Assembly: GCA_003290165.1 (NCBI GenBank)
Contig: QNQO01000226.1
Location: 1,081,218 to 1,145,217 of the forward strand
DNA: 64,000 nt
Direction of reading: 5' to 3'
DNA from: Berberis thunbergii
Taxonomy: Eukaryota > Streptophyta > Magnoliopsida > Ranunculales > Berberidaceae
Below the pieces are notes generated by a model, which was given only the letters and a program-made list of their open reading frames with translations, made no database searches and was not told the origin of the DNA. The position numbers and the translations under genes are program-made. Numbering within the stretch: the stretch's first letter is position 1; each line of letters begins with the position of its first letter. Below, one piece after another: positions 37,747 to 48,185 of the stretch.

Positions 37747-39007
37747 GGGTTAGATTTTTAATTGTTTCAGATGTTTAGTTCATGCTGTTATTTGTTTGTG
37801 TTATTGAATTCTCACGTCGAGTTTTGGGGAAAACGGATAATCCTACGTGGATTTTTAGGATTTTTGTTTCCTTCGAAAATCGAGGCGTGATAATGGAGGG
37901 TCTCCCTCCTTCCCTCGCTGTTTTCCTCGCCAGTTAGCCAAGCTCTACTTTTACTATTTGAGTGTTAAACTGAATCAGTTTTTAAAATGAATACTAAACT
38001 CAATTAATCATAAAATATTGAGTGTCATTCATATTGGTGTTTCTAATGGCTTAACTCAGTTGATTCGCACCTCAATAACTCCGATGACAAATTGTGTGCC
38101 TCTATGTCTGCCAGTATGATCTTCACATTTGAAAAATTGTATAATCTGTACAACAAAATAAATAAATAAAAATTGTTGAATGTTAAATAGTGGAGGATCA
38201 ATAAAATTGTCTTCAACTTGATTTTTTTTCAAGTTTGCCTTCCCAACTCAATGATATTTACAAGAAAATTTAAAAGTTGGTAAAAATATGAAAGGGGTGT
38301 TTATGTCATTTAAATGAAAATCACCATTAAATATTTTTACCATTTTACCATTCCATACTTGAACTATTTACAATCAAACATTCATTAATTATACCTAAGT
38401 TTCTAAGATAATTTATTTGAAGTTCTCATTTATCTTTAAATTATAAAAAGACCCTTAGATATAATTTTTGAAATTTTCATTTTGCCTTTCACATTTTATA
38501 TTTTTACAATCAAATTTAGCCCCTTCCAAACACTAATTACTTATACGTATGCGCTCCTAACATAAATTATTTGAAGCTCTTTATTTATTTATAAACTATA
38601 CATAGACTTTTAAAATTATATATAATTATTTTGTTTAGAAATTCAATAATAAATTTTACTTATTATTAAATTATTGTAATAAAATTAAAAAAATATTAAA
38701 TATTAAATATTAAATATTAAATATTAAATAATGCTTACTTGAGTCAAGTAGAAGTACTTGCATTGATTTTCAATGTATTGTTTCTGTGAGATGGAATTGG
38801 TAATACCGGTAACACGACAATTTTTGTACTTTCGAGCAATATGTAGAACTACGGATTCAAAGCCGCAACCCAAATCCAGAACACTCATTCCATTTCTAAT
38901 TTGAGCTCTTTCAAAGTACAAGTCCAACATCACTGTCTCAGCCTGCTCTAGCGTTGTTGATTCATCTTCGAACAAGCAAGAACTGCACAAATCAATATAT
39001 ACAAGAC

Positions 39008-39826
39008 CAGTGGCGGATTTATGTATTGGATAAGGGGGGCAATTGACCCCCATATAATTTTGAAAAAAGCTCATTAAGTTAATTGTATGTTTTATCTTGC
39101 CCCCCTTTAAAATTTTAGATTGCCCCTCTTTATATACAATCTTGGTTATTGACTCCAGGTTATTTTAAATCAAAGGGTGTTGTTTTCTATTTTTTAAACT
39201 TCACCTTCACCCATCTCAATCCCAATCCCACTCCACCTCTTTTTCTTTTATTTAATCTCTCTCACTCTCTTTCTAATTCTCATATATCCATCCACCATCT
39301 CTTTTTTTTTCTTTTTTTAATATCTCTCTATTTTAATTCCCACCATTAATTGAGTTGGAGACCGGAGGAAGGGAAATTATACATTTCAAGAATTTTTTTT
39401 TAAATTTCTATCTATTTAATCTCTTTATTTTAGATTAAACAATTATAAATTTTAGATTTCAAAAGTTGTTGTTTGTCTGCTTTGTCCGAGCTAGCCCAAA
39501 AGGAAAAAGTTCTCCATCCACTCTAGTCCAGAGAATAGACACTACTTAGGCTACTGCTGCTACTACTACTTGGACTTAGATTGTACTGTTATGCTTGCCT
39601 CAACGCCAAAAAGTTAGAAAGAAAGCAGAGCTATGCTTCTCGCCAACTCTCATCTTATACCACCATGCTTAATTTTGTTTTCTCCAATTAAAAAATGTGA
39701 ACTCTTCATTTGCTAACTATAGTTGAATTAATCATGTCATGTATATTTGTTTAGTTGAACAGTTGTATAGTAAAATAGTTGTGTACTGTTTGCCCCCCTT
39801 TATCTGCAATCCTAGATCCGCCCCTG
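39008..39826. mobile_element. hAT-type MITE, 819 bp, in a methyltransferase intron
   Basis: An 8-bp target duplication TACAAGAC lies on both sides (39000-39007 and 39827-39834). The ends are CAGTGGCGGATTTATG and the inverted CCTAGATCCGCCCCTG. No transposase. It splits the intron between exons 2 and 3 of the pseudogene and shares its end type with the element at 25627-27384. Confidence 0.9.
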
Positions 39827-40364
39827 TACAAGACACCAATTAATCTTAAATTTGTTGAATCTAAATCAGAGAAAATTAATTATACATATCATGCATGTAT
39901 AATTACCTTAGTTTTTTAGCAGGACCAAGGACGATATCTAAAAAAGGCAAGGGTGTTTCGTACACTTCAAACGCTAGAGTTTCTACTTCATTTGCTAATT
40001 TCATTCCTTCCAGGGCTGCATTAAGTAGTTTACTTTGGTTAGTTAAATTCATAATATAGGCAAATAGCGCGATAAGAGTGGAGATGTGTATGTCACCATG
40101 GGCAAAGTCGACGAGATGGGCAAGTTGTTGTTGATGGGTAGGTTTATAACCCCATTCAAGTCGCTTTGCAAGTTCAGTCCTCATGATCTGCTTGATTTCA
40201 TCATATGTAACCAAATCATCCTCTAATTTTTTGAATAACTCTGCTCTTTTCAATTCACTCTCATTAGCTTTATCCATGAACGTACTTGATGGGTTTATGA
40301 GCAAACTAAACTGCTTGTGTTTGTGAATCCAACCTAGTCCAGTCCAGAGGTCATCCACTCTTCC

Positions 40365-40613
40365 CATTAACAAATGTGCTTTGCATATTTGTAATGATCT
40401 TAGACTCAAAGCCCAACTTAAGAAATAAAATATCAATGGCCCAAGAGAACTTAGTGATTTCTGTCAACAATATGGCTATGATGAATTTAAAATCCCACAT
40501 CAAAAGCCTTCTCAATCAAAACTCCAATACATATCTCATCTTGCTAGACAATTTAAGTCCAAAAAGCCTTATGGACCTAAACAACTTCAACCCAAAGACT
40601 ATAATCATCTGAG
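40365..40613 (+). pseudogene. Displaced fragment of the viral capsid region
   Basis: These 249 bases repeat the part of the capsid region at about 42099-42350 with a few substitutions, including a new stop early in the capsid frame. The fragment forms the left end of the provirus and stops abruptly where the next block begins at 40614. It shows that the integrated sequence is a joined set of pieces, not one linear genome. Confidence 0.85.
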
Positions 40614-41312
40614 ATGGAAGATCATCCTCCTTTTCATCTTCAATTGAATGTTTTACAAACAGAGTTTATCCTAGATAAAGAATGGATCAAACGAGACTTT
40701 GTAAAACCTTCCAATAAACAAATAAGATATCAATTATATGCACAAACCACAGAAGAACAGAGAACTGAATTAGGAAAGCAATTTTATGTATGTTGTAAAG
40801 AAATGCAAGAAAATTTACCCTTTTTAAATTGGTATTTTTCTGATTATCTTCCTAGCATAAATGTTATCAAGACTAATTCCAAATTCTGGCATACAACTGA
40901 AACAAACTCAGCCAAAGAATCCATCCTACCACCTTTAGAAGAAATTAAATTTTCAATTCTAGGTTGTGATGTTTTAGCGTCACCATTCAAAGTTCCCCAG
41001 ATTAACAATACATTTAAAGGCCTTGGTATAACAATACATTTAAAGGCCTTGGTAAAATTATCCAACAGAATAATTACACCAATATCTTGCTTAATGAGAT
41101 TTGTGACAAACTGATCCAAGATCAAGTCCACCAAGATCAATTGGCTCAAAAGCAAGCCTTTAATGTTCAAAACCAGCAATGTACTTACACATACGTTTGT
41201 TGATCAAAATGTGTTAACCACACCAAATCAGTTAATTAAAGAAATTTATCTCAAATTAGCTGCTCTCAATTTAAAATCAAATCTTCAAATCAATACATTG
41301 TCTTCCTAGGCA
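40614..41312 (+). pseudogene. Viral polyprotein, region upstream of the capsid
   Basis: The frame is open from an ATG at 40614 for about 165 codons, then is lost at a 26-bp tandem duplication (41005-41030 and 41031-41054, ACAATACATTTAAAGGCC...), whose length is not a multiple of three. I do not recognise a defined domain; by position it lies between the movement protein and capsid regions of related viruses. A movement protein domain was not identified in this provirus, so the 5' part of the genome appears missing. Confidence 0.55.
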
Positions 41313-42936
41313 ATGAATTCGGACAGTGATTTTGATACTATTTTTGAACTGGATCGTTTAAACTACATCCCTTATCAAGCCAATCCCCTTAAGTTTGCTA
41401 AATCTTACGGGAAGCATCAAAATCCTCTTCCAACAACTAGAAATTTTTATCCACGACCATCACTCCCTGACATGCAATATGAAGAGAAATCTCTTCAGGT
41501 CTATGGGTCATTTTCTACAGGTAACCTCTATACTTGGAATATCGATGGTCTAACTGAAAAAAAATATCATTGAGTTAACCCAGGAAATGGTTATGATGAC
41601 TTCAGCTCATCGTAGCGAAGGCAAAAATGATAAGACTATTGTTGCTCTTATCATTGTTGGCTTTTCTAGACTACTCAAAAGATGGTGGGATAACTATCTA
41701 ACAACAAGTGAACAATAATCAATTTTTAATGCAGTCAAAATTGATTTATTAAGTAATCCTATAAAAACAAAACAAGGTTTAGAGATCCCTGATTCAGTTC
41801 ATACTCTAATTTTTTGTATTCTAAAACATTTTATGGGAGATCCTAGTGAATTTCAGAACAAATCCAAAGATTCGTTGATGATCCACAAATGTCCGACTTT
41901 GAGCCACTTTCGGTGGTACAAAGATATCTTCCTTAAAAAGGTTATGTTTCAATCTGATGCAAATAACCCCTTTTGGAAGAGAAAGTTCATTTCTGGTATT
42001 TCACCAATCTTTGCTGAAAATGTTAGAGAAAAATTGCAAGATATCTACAATGAAGATATTCCTTATGAACGCCTTACATTTGGAGATATTATTGCTTTCA
42101 TTAACAAATGTGTTTTGCATATTTGTAATGATCTTAGACTCAAAGCCCAGCTTAAGAAACAAAATATCAATGGCCCAAGAGAACTTGGTGATTTCTGCCA
42201 ACAATATGACTATGATGAATTTAAAATCCCACATCAAAAGTCTTCTCAATCAAAACTCCAATACAGGTCTCATCCTGCTAGACAATTTAAGTCCAAAAAA
42301 CCTTATGGACCTAAACAACTTCAGCCCAAAGACTATAATCAATATTATAGTCAGCCCAAGAAGCATGGTACGCATAAACCCAAGCCTACCAAACCATTCA
42401 AGAAGTATCCAGCCCATACCCAGTCAAAGCTCGTTTCCTTTAAATGTGGTCGTCCTGGTCACTATGCAAAAAATTGCAGAACAACCCAAAAGATTCAAGA
42501 GTTCCAAGCTCCTGAAGATATCAAGAACATGTTTTTACAAGTTTTAATGAACTCTAAATCAGATAAATCAGACGAAGATCTTCAAATTTTTAATTTGAAT
42601 TATTCTTCAAATTCTGATCAATCTGACAAAATCGATGATGGAGAATGCGCAGAGGCATGCCATTGTCATAACCTTCAAAGCCTCAATATGCTTTCAAAAA
42701 CAAAAGAATCTGGTATTCTGTTAGATTTTGTTGATCGTAGTGAAGATCCTAACCTTAAAATAGAATATCTTCAACACATCAAAACAAATTTAACCACAAA
42801 ACCAACCCCAGAGGTCATAAATCCATTTTATGATCATAAACAAATTATTGACAGATTTAGAAGATCCACCTCTTCCATTCCTGTCAATCTTTTTGATCTT
42901 CAGCAAGAAGTTAATCATATAAAAAAAATCTTATGA
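41313..42936 (+). pseudogene. Viral capsid (gag-like) region with zinc knuckle
   Basis: Frame open at 41313-41573 and at 41833-42936, with a frame change and a stop between. The segment NPFWKRKFISGI is typical of the conserved core of plant pararetrovirus capsids. The zinc knuckle near 42440-42480 has the CGRPGHYAKNC spacing, but the first Cys of the CCHC set is Ser, so zinc binding would be impaired. A basic Lys/Pro-rich stretch precedes it, and an acidic Ser/Asp-rich tail follows, as in the family. Confidence 0.85.
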
Positions 42937-43415
42937 TTTTGAAACAAAATCATTCTCTCCTTGATATTCGTATCAATGGATTACAAAAAGCATCTTTACC
43001 TGATATGCCCTCTTCTTCTGAGACCCCAGTAGAGATTAATCGTCCTCTTTTCCTTAATGAAATCAACAAAGTTACTCATCAGCGATGGTTTTGCAAAGTA
43101 AACCTCGTTATCAATAAAGAGATTACTATCCCATGTAAGGCTCTTCTTAATTCTGGTGCTGATCTTAACTGTGTTGCAGAAGGATTAATACCTACCAAAT
43201 ATTTTGAACTAACAAAACAAAAATTGTATACAACCACCAATTCTAAGTTGGCTATACAATATAAGTTAACAAATACTCATATTTGCCAAGATAAAGTTTG
43301 TATCAAACAAGATTTTTTGCTTGTTCAAAACATGGTCCAGAAAATGATTCTTGGAACACCATTTTTTGCTACAATTTATCCATTTTCTGTTACAACATCG
43401 GGTATAAGAATCTAA
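42933..43415 (+). pseudogene. Viral aspartic protease region
   Basis: It overlaps the end of the capsid frame by a few bases and is shifted relative to it. The active-site region near 43145-43160 reads LNSGAD; the expected catalytic Asp is Asn (AAT). A hydrophobic ILGTPFF segment near 43350 matches the second conserved block of retroviral-type proteases. The polyprotein is cut by a stop at about 43413. Confidence 0.8.
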
Positions 43416-45007
43416 ATTCTTGGAACAGATGTTGAGTTTCCTTTCCTTTACAAACCTGAAATTATAGAAATTAACAATGTCAGAAATGATACTTGTTTTC
43501 TTAATTTCATTTCCCAAAAGCAACAACATTTGCAATCCCTCAAAGCAGAAATTGCATTTCAGCGCATTGACCAGCAAGTTCAAGACCCTAAACTCCAAAC
43601 TCAAATTGTTCAATACCAAGAACATTTGACAAAGGAATTATGTTCTAAACTTCCAAATGCTTTTTGGCATCGTCATTGTCATGTTGTTCATCTTCTTTAT
43701 GAACCCACTTTTAAAGACTCAATGATTCCAACCAAAGCTAGACCAATTCAAATGAATTCTGAGCTTATGAAACATTGTAAAAAATAAATCAAAGCCTTGC
43801 TTTCTAAGAAACTTATTAGACATTCCTGGAATTGTGCAGCCTTTTATGTTAACATAGCAGCAGAATTAGAACGAGGAAGTCCTCGCCTTGTAATCAATTA
43901 TAAGCCCTTAAATCAGGTTTTGCAATGGATTAGGTATCCTATTCCAAACAAGAGAGATCTCCTTAAGCGTTTACACTCAGCTTGTGTATTCTCTAAATTT
44001 GATCTCAAATCTGAATTTTGGCAAATTCAGATTCATCCATTTGACCGATACAAGACAACATTTAATGTTCCATTTGGCCACTTTGAATGGAATGTTATGC
44101 CATTTGGTCTCAAGAACGCTCCTAGTGAGTTTCAGAATATCATGAATGATATTCTCTCCTCATTTTCGGCTTTTACAATTGTGTATATCCATGATATACT
44201 TGTCTTCTTTGAATCAATTCCAGCTCACTGGAAACATTTGTATCAATTTGAAAGAATTATCAAATAAAATGGTTTAGTTCTTTCTCCAACAAAAATCAAT
44301 CTTTTTCAAACAAATGTTCGATTTCTTGGACATTAGATTTTTCATGGGACTCTTACACCCATATCTAGGGCAATTGTTTTTGTAAACAAATTTCCCGATG
44401 AGTTAAAAGATAAAAACCAATTACAACGATTTTTAGGTTCTCTTAACTATGTTGCAGACTTTTACAAAAGGCTTTAGAGTTTTATTAAAACCTCTGTTTG
44501 CCAGACTTAAGAAAAGCCCAGGCCCATGGACTGAAGCCCATGCCCAGGTTGTCCGCCAAGTAAAATCCAGAGTCAGCATCTTCCTTGTCTCGGAATTTCC
44601 AATCCAGAAGCCTTCAAGATTGTAGAAACAGGTGCGTCCAATTTAGGATACGGTGGTATTCTCAAACAGCGTCTCCCTGATTCTACTTCAAACCAATTGG
44701 TTCGATACCATTCTGGTATTTGAAACTCTGTCCAATTCAATTACTCCACAGTGAAGAAAGAGGTTTATCAATTGTCTTGTGCATTATTAAATTTCAAGAT
44801 GATTTAATTAACCAAAAGTTTTTATTACAAGTTGATTGTCAATTTGCCAAAGAGATTTTAACCAAAGATGTTTTAAATCTCGTTTCCAAACAGATTTTTG
44901 CCAGGTGGCAAGGTCTTCTTTCAGCCTTTGATTTTGAAATTAAGTTTATAAAATGAGCTGACAATTCTCTTACAGATTTCCTAACAAGAGAATTCCTTCA
45001 AAAATGA
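43416..45007 (+). pseudogene. Viral reverse transcriptase and RNase H region, plus-strand copy
   Basis: Reverse transcriptase runs from about 43530 to 44330. Conserved pieces include FSKFDLKSEFWQIQ and FGLKNAPSEFQ. The catalytic box near 44187-44200 reads YIHD where two Asp are expected, so the enzyme would be inactive. In-frame stops occur near 43784 and 44265 and a further one near 44334. RNase H and the end of the polyprotein (44480-45005) are reached only through several frame changes and stops. The polyprotein stop overlaps the ATG of the next frame as ATGA at 45004-45007. Confidence 0.85.
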
Positions 45008-46203
45008 GTTCTTCTAACTCATCTTCCACTCGTCCTCTTCTTTTTTCCAAACCCAAATCAAAGTCCCAATATGCTATGGCGCCTTCGGCCTCATAGCATC
45101 AAGCCCCTCTTTCTTATGCCTTTTCCCTTTCACAGAAGTTCACTCCATTGAATCAAGAAAAGGCAATTGGTTCTACCATGACCAGTTTTACAAGCCCGCA
45201 AACTTCGGCACCCAATCCATACATTCCTAAAGCATGCCTTGATTATATCACTATGATCGAGCCCTCCATGTATGCTAGTCAAAGAGCCCCAGCTCATCGC
45301 CAAGAATATCTTTCCTCAACAACAACAGTTTGAAGAAACAGATAGTACAAAATCACATGAGTTTTATGAGTTCATTCTCGTAGATTATGATTATGTGATC
45401 ATCACCCATCATCATGACAAAGATCACCAAGAAAGGATCACACATTCCAAGTGTCAGATCCTCAAAGTTCTCTCTAAAGCTGATTGGCATCAGCTCCCTC
45501 ACTATCACAAGAAGTTCTCAGTGAACTATGTTTCCCAGACTTACAATTATCTTGACTACAAGCTCGCTTGGTCAAGAGCCTTCTACATACAATCGCAGAA
45601 TTGTGGTCATTCATGGTTTTTTTATTCTGCCAGAAGTTCAAACAAAAGTTTGTTCCTCTTTGGTTCCAACACATCTGGTGGAGCCATTTTGGTCTGATTC
45701 AAGACATCCTTCCTCCTGATGTTCAAGAAGGATGAAAGATTTTCCAAGAAAAGTACCAACCTCGAATTCCTGTTACAGAACAGGTTTTGTCACTTTGGTT
45801 CTTCATCAGATTTGGTTTGTCCTGGATTCTATGTTGGGATTATACCTGCTCAGCATTGTGCAAACCTTATCAATCTAAGAATGCTCCCATGTGGTTCTGC
45901 CGCCGTTTCAAAGTCAAGTGGTGGGCACAGTTTGACCACTCCAGAGTTACAAAAGAAGGAGTTCTCCGCTTCTTCTCAGGCAAAGATCATTCTCCTGCTC
46001 CCCAAGTGAATCCTTTTGATTCCATCTCGGATGCTAAACTTCTTCTCCAACACATCAGGAAGCAGCTTCGAGGGAAACCTACCAGAGCCCAACTGCTAGA
46101 AACATTGTCAATGGTCTGTTCAGAAGGTTCAGATGAAGACGATGAACCTACAGTTCCACTCAATGAAGACGACTGCTATGACGTCTTCTCCCCACTTGAT
46201 TGA
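45004..46203 (+). pseudogene. Second viral frame, function unknown
   Basis: It starts at the ATG overlapping the polyprotein stop and runs to TGA at 46201-46203, about 400 codons, with an early stop near 45094, frame changes near 45300 and 45650, and a stop near 45734. The last 138 codons (45787-46203) are open and rich in Trp, Phe and His, with an acidic tail (SDEDDEPTVPLNEDD). Related plant pararetroviruses have an extra frame after the polyprotein; I cannot assign a biochemical role. Confidence 0.6.
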
Positions 46204-46916
46204 TGGACCCACTATCTGCATCATCAAAAGCAGCATCTGCCAACAACCACTACAAAATAAGATACTTTCTGTTTTGACAACATCTTTATTTTCAAAGGCA
46301 TCCACATGAAGCCATTGTTCACCCACTACAAAAGCAGCTACAATCGAAGCATCTTCCACAGTACCTGCCGACAGTCAAAAGCGAATAGATTCGCATTATC
46401 ATAAAGGACAATTTGTCCACCTACCTTATCCTCCAGCGAGGCTTATCTTCGGTTGGATCCCTTCTATTTAAGTAAGTTGTTTTCCAAGTTTAGGGTAAGC
46501 AAGTTTCGAGTGTAAGCTTCTATCTTTCGTTTGTATATTTCAATAAAATTATATATTTTCTATAAATATTTTTATTTAAATAAACTATCTAGTGTGATCT
46601 TACAGTTAATTCCCAAGTGTAAACCAAGATATTGGCTTGAGGCTGTATCGATCTCTAAGATAGTTTAGAGAAATTTATGTATTGTACTTCATTCTTTGTA
46701 TTTTATTTCTGTTTTGATTTCTGCATCCTTTTATTTACATATATGTATCTATCTTACCTTTGTTAGCAATCCTGGGTAGAAATTGGTATTAGAGCCATGT
46801 CACTTTTTCTTCGGGGGAAAATAGTTGGTGAGTCCTAGGTACTGTTGGTCAGCCGTTAATAGCGTTGGTAAGCCTGTAAGTATGTTGGTCAGCCGTTATG
46901 AGCCCTGTGTAAGTCA
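46204..46916 (+). promoter_or_regulatory. Viral non-coding region: TATA-like site, poly-A signal, primer site
   Basis: A TATA-like TCTATTTAAGTAAG lies at about 46464, and TTCAATAAAATTATAT, a poly-A signal candidate, at about 46538. The primer site TGGTATTAGAGCCATGTC (46784-46801) is complementary in type to the 3' end of initiator tRNA-Met, with one T where C is usual. The order promoter, polyadenylation, primer site is as expected on a circular pararetrovirus genome. About 115 bases of leader follow, then the inversion junction near 46917. Confidence 0.75.
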
Positions 46917-48093
46917 CATAGCATATTGGGACTTTGATTTGGGTTTGGAAAAAGGAGGAGGACGAAAGGAATATGAGTTAGAAGAACTCATATTTGAAGG
47001 AATTCTCTTGTTAGGAAATCTGCAAGAGAATTGTCAACTCCTTTTATAAACTTAATTTCAAAATCAAAGGCAGAAAGAAGACCTTGCCACCTAGCAAAAA
47101 TTTGTTTGGAAACGAGATTTAAAACATCTTTGGTTAAAATCACTTTGGCAGATTGACAATCAACTTGTAATAAAAACTTTTGGTTAATTAAATCATCTTG
47201 AAATTTCATAATGCACAAGACAATTGATAAAACCTCTTTCTTCACTGTGGAGTAATTGAATTGGACAGAGTTCCACATACCATAATGGTATCGGACTAAT
47301 TAGATTGAAGTAGAATTAGGGAGACGCTGTTTGAGAATACCACCGTATCCTAAATTAGACGCATCTGTTTCTACAATCTTGAAGGCTTCTTGATTGAAAA
47401 TCCCGAGACAAAGGAGATGCTTGACTCTGGATTTGACTTGGCGGACAACCTGGGAATGGGCTTCAGTACATGGGCCTGGGCTTTTCTTAAGTCTGGCAAA
47501 CAGAGGTTTTAATAAAACTCTAAGGCCTTTTGTAAAAGTCTGCAACATAGTTAAGAGAACCTAAAAACCGTTGTAATTGGTTTTTATCTTTTGACTCATC
47601 GGGAAATTTGTTTGCAAAATCAATTGCCCTAGATATTGGTGTAAGAGTCCCATGAAAAATCTTATGTCCAAGAAACCGGACATTTGTTTGAAAAAGATTG
47701 ATTTTTGTTGGAGAAAGAACTAAACAATTTTCTTTGATAATTCTTTCAAATTGATACAAATGTTTCCAGTGAGCTGGAATTGATTCGGAGAAGACAAGTA
47801 TATCATGGATAGACACGATTGTAAAAGCCGAAAATTGGGAGAGAATATCATTCATGATATTCTGAAACTCACTAGGAGCGTTCTTGAGACCAAAGGGCAT
47901 AATATTCCTTTCAAAGTGGCCAAATGGAAAATTAAATGTTGTCTTGTATCGGTCAAAATGATGAATCTGAATTTGCCAAAATCCATATTTGAGATCAAAT
48001 TTAGAGAATACACAAGCTGAGTGTAAACGCCTAAGGAAATCTCTTTTTTTGGAATAGGATACCTAATCCATTGCAAAGCTTGATTTATAGGTG
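46917..48093 (-). pseudogene. Inverted second copy of the viral RT/RNase H region
   Basis: On the minus strand this repeats about 43912-45078 of the plus copy, from just before the reverse transcriptase core through RNase H to the start of the second frame. It is less damaged: two stops of the plus copy (after the RT box and in the FLGH phrase) are sense codons here. The RT box again has His in place of the first Asp (SIHD). A frame break remains near 47520 between RT and RNase H. The left end joins the leader at 46917; the right end joins host-like sequence near 48094. Confidence 0.88.
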
Positions 48094-48185
48094 TCGTCAC
48101 GTGGGGAGATTTTGCAAACGAGGGACCATAGTTGTCAACTAAACATGTGGTGAGGAGCAAAAGCTGAGGACACGTATATTTCTTT
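48094..48185. repeat. Host sequence also present at 63052-63150
   Basis: About 90 bp including CTAAACATGTGGTGAGGAGC and AAAGCTGAGGACAC occur here and, in the same orientation, at 63052-63150 inside a small inverted-repeat element. The two are about 90% alike by eye. This could be a second copy of the small element, or host sequence duplicated around the large insertions. Confidence 0.7.

Larger units (their letters stand above)
33348..37892. mobile_element. 4.5 kb element with about 150-bp terminal inverted repeats and a captured exon
   Basis: The left end (33348-33497) begins TGTCACGCCCCGATTTTCG; the right end (37747-37892), reverse-complemented, begins TATCACGCCTCGATTTTCG. The two arms match along about 150 bp to a shared inner CTAACCC. 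A 5-bp direct repeat ATGGA flanks the element (33343-33347 and 37893-37897). Long inverted ends suggest a Mutator-like or Foldback element, but Mutator elements make 8-11-bp duplications, so the class is open. No transposase was seen. Inside are a host-like exon (33496-33715), LTR-like sequence (36439-37746) and internal direct repeats. Confidence 0.65.
33257..37937. mobile_element. Palindromic MITE split by a 4.5 kb insertion
   Basis: Left piece 33257-33347 starts CTAATTGTCGAGGAAACTAG and includes a CATCCCCCTCGCGATGCG hairpin centre. Right piece 37893-37937 ends CTGTTTTCCTCGCCAGTTAG, the inverted partner. Joined, they form one element of about 130 bp related to the MITE at 23305-23489. The insertion site shows a 5-bp direct repeat ATGGA. 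Confidence 0.7.
31369..40367 (-). pseudogene. Coclaurine N-methyltransferase-like gene, broken, eight exon remnants
   Basis: SAM-dependent methyltransferase of the plant coclaurine N-methyltransferase / cyclopropane-fatty-acid-synthase-like family. Exon remnants: 40097-40367, 39907-40015, 38739-38982, 38072-38130, 32416-32526, 31821-31910, 31648-31706, 31369-31549. Recognisable pieces are RLEWGYKPT (exon 1), SVLDLGCG (exon 3), [20 protein letters not shown] (exon 5), [15 protein letters not shown] (exon 6), NHWILPGKNLSRT (exon 7) and EMFGYNNGE (exon 8). Lesions: exon 4 has lost the G of its AG acceptor and is shortened and out of frame; exon 8 has an internal deletion around KLIS removing about ten codons; the SAM motif reads GCGFES where a Gly is expected. 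Exon 1 abuts the viral insertion, so the native start is lost or uncertain. The introns were enlarged by insertions. A second copy of the last exon lies at 62691. Confidence 0.85.
40365..48093 (+). mobile_element. Endogenous plant pararetrovirus (Caulimoviridae-like), rearranged and decayed
   Basis: Order on the plus strand: a short displaced capsid-region fragment, the N-terminal part of the polyprotein, capsid region with a zinc knuckle, aspartic protease, reverse transcriptase, RNase H, a second overlapping frame, then a non-coding region with a TATA-like site, poly-A signal and tRNA-Met primer site, then an inverted copy of the RT/RNase H part. The lack of an integrase and of LTRs, with a tRNA-Met primer site, fits Caulimoviridae. 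One long polyprotein followed by a second frame overlapping at ATGA is like petu- or florendoviruses. Frames are broken by stops, frameshifts and replaced catalytic residues, so it is inactive as it stands. It lies against exon 1 of the methyltransferase pseudogene. Confidence 0.88.
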
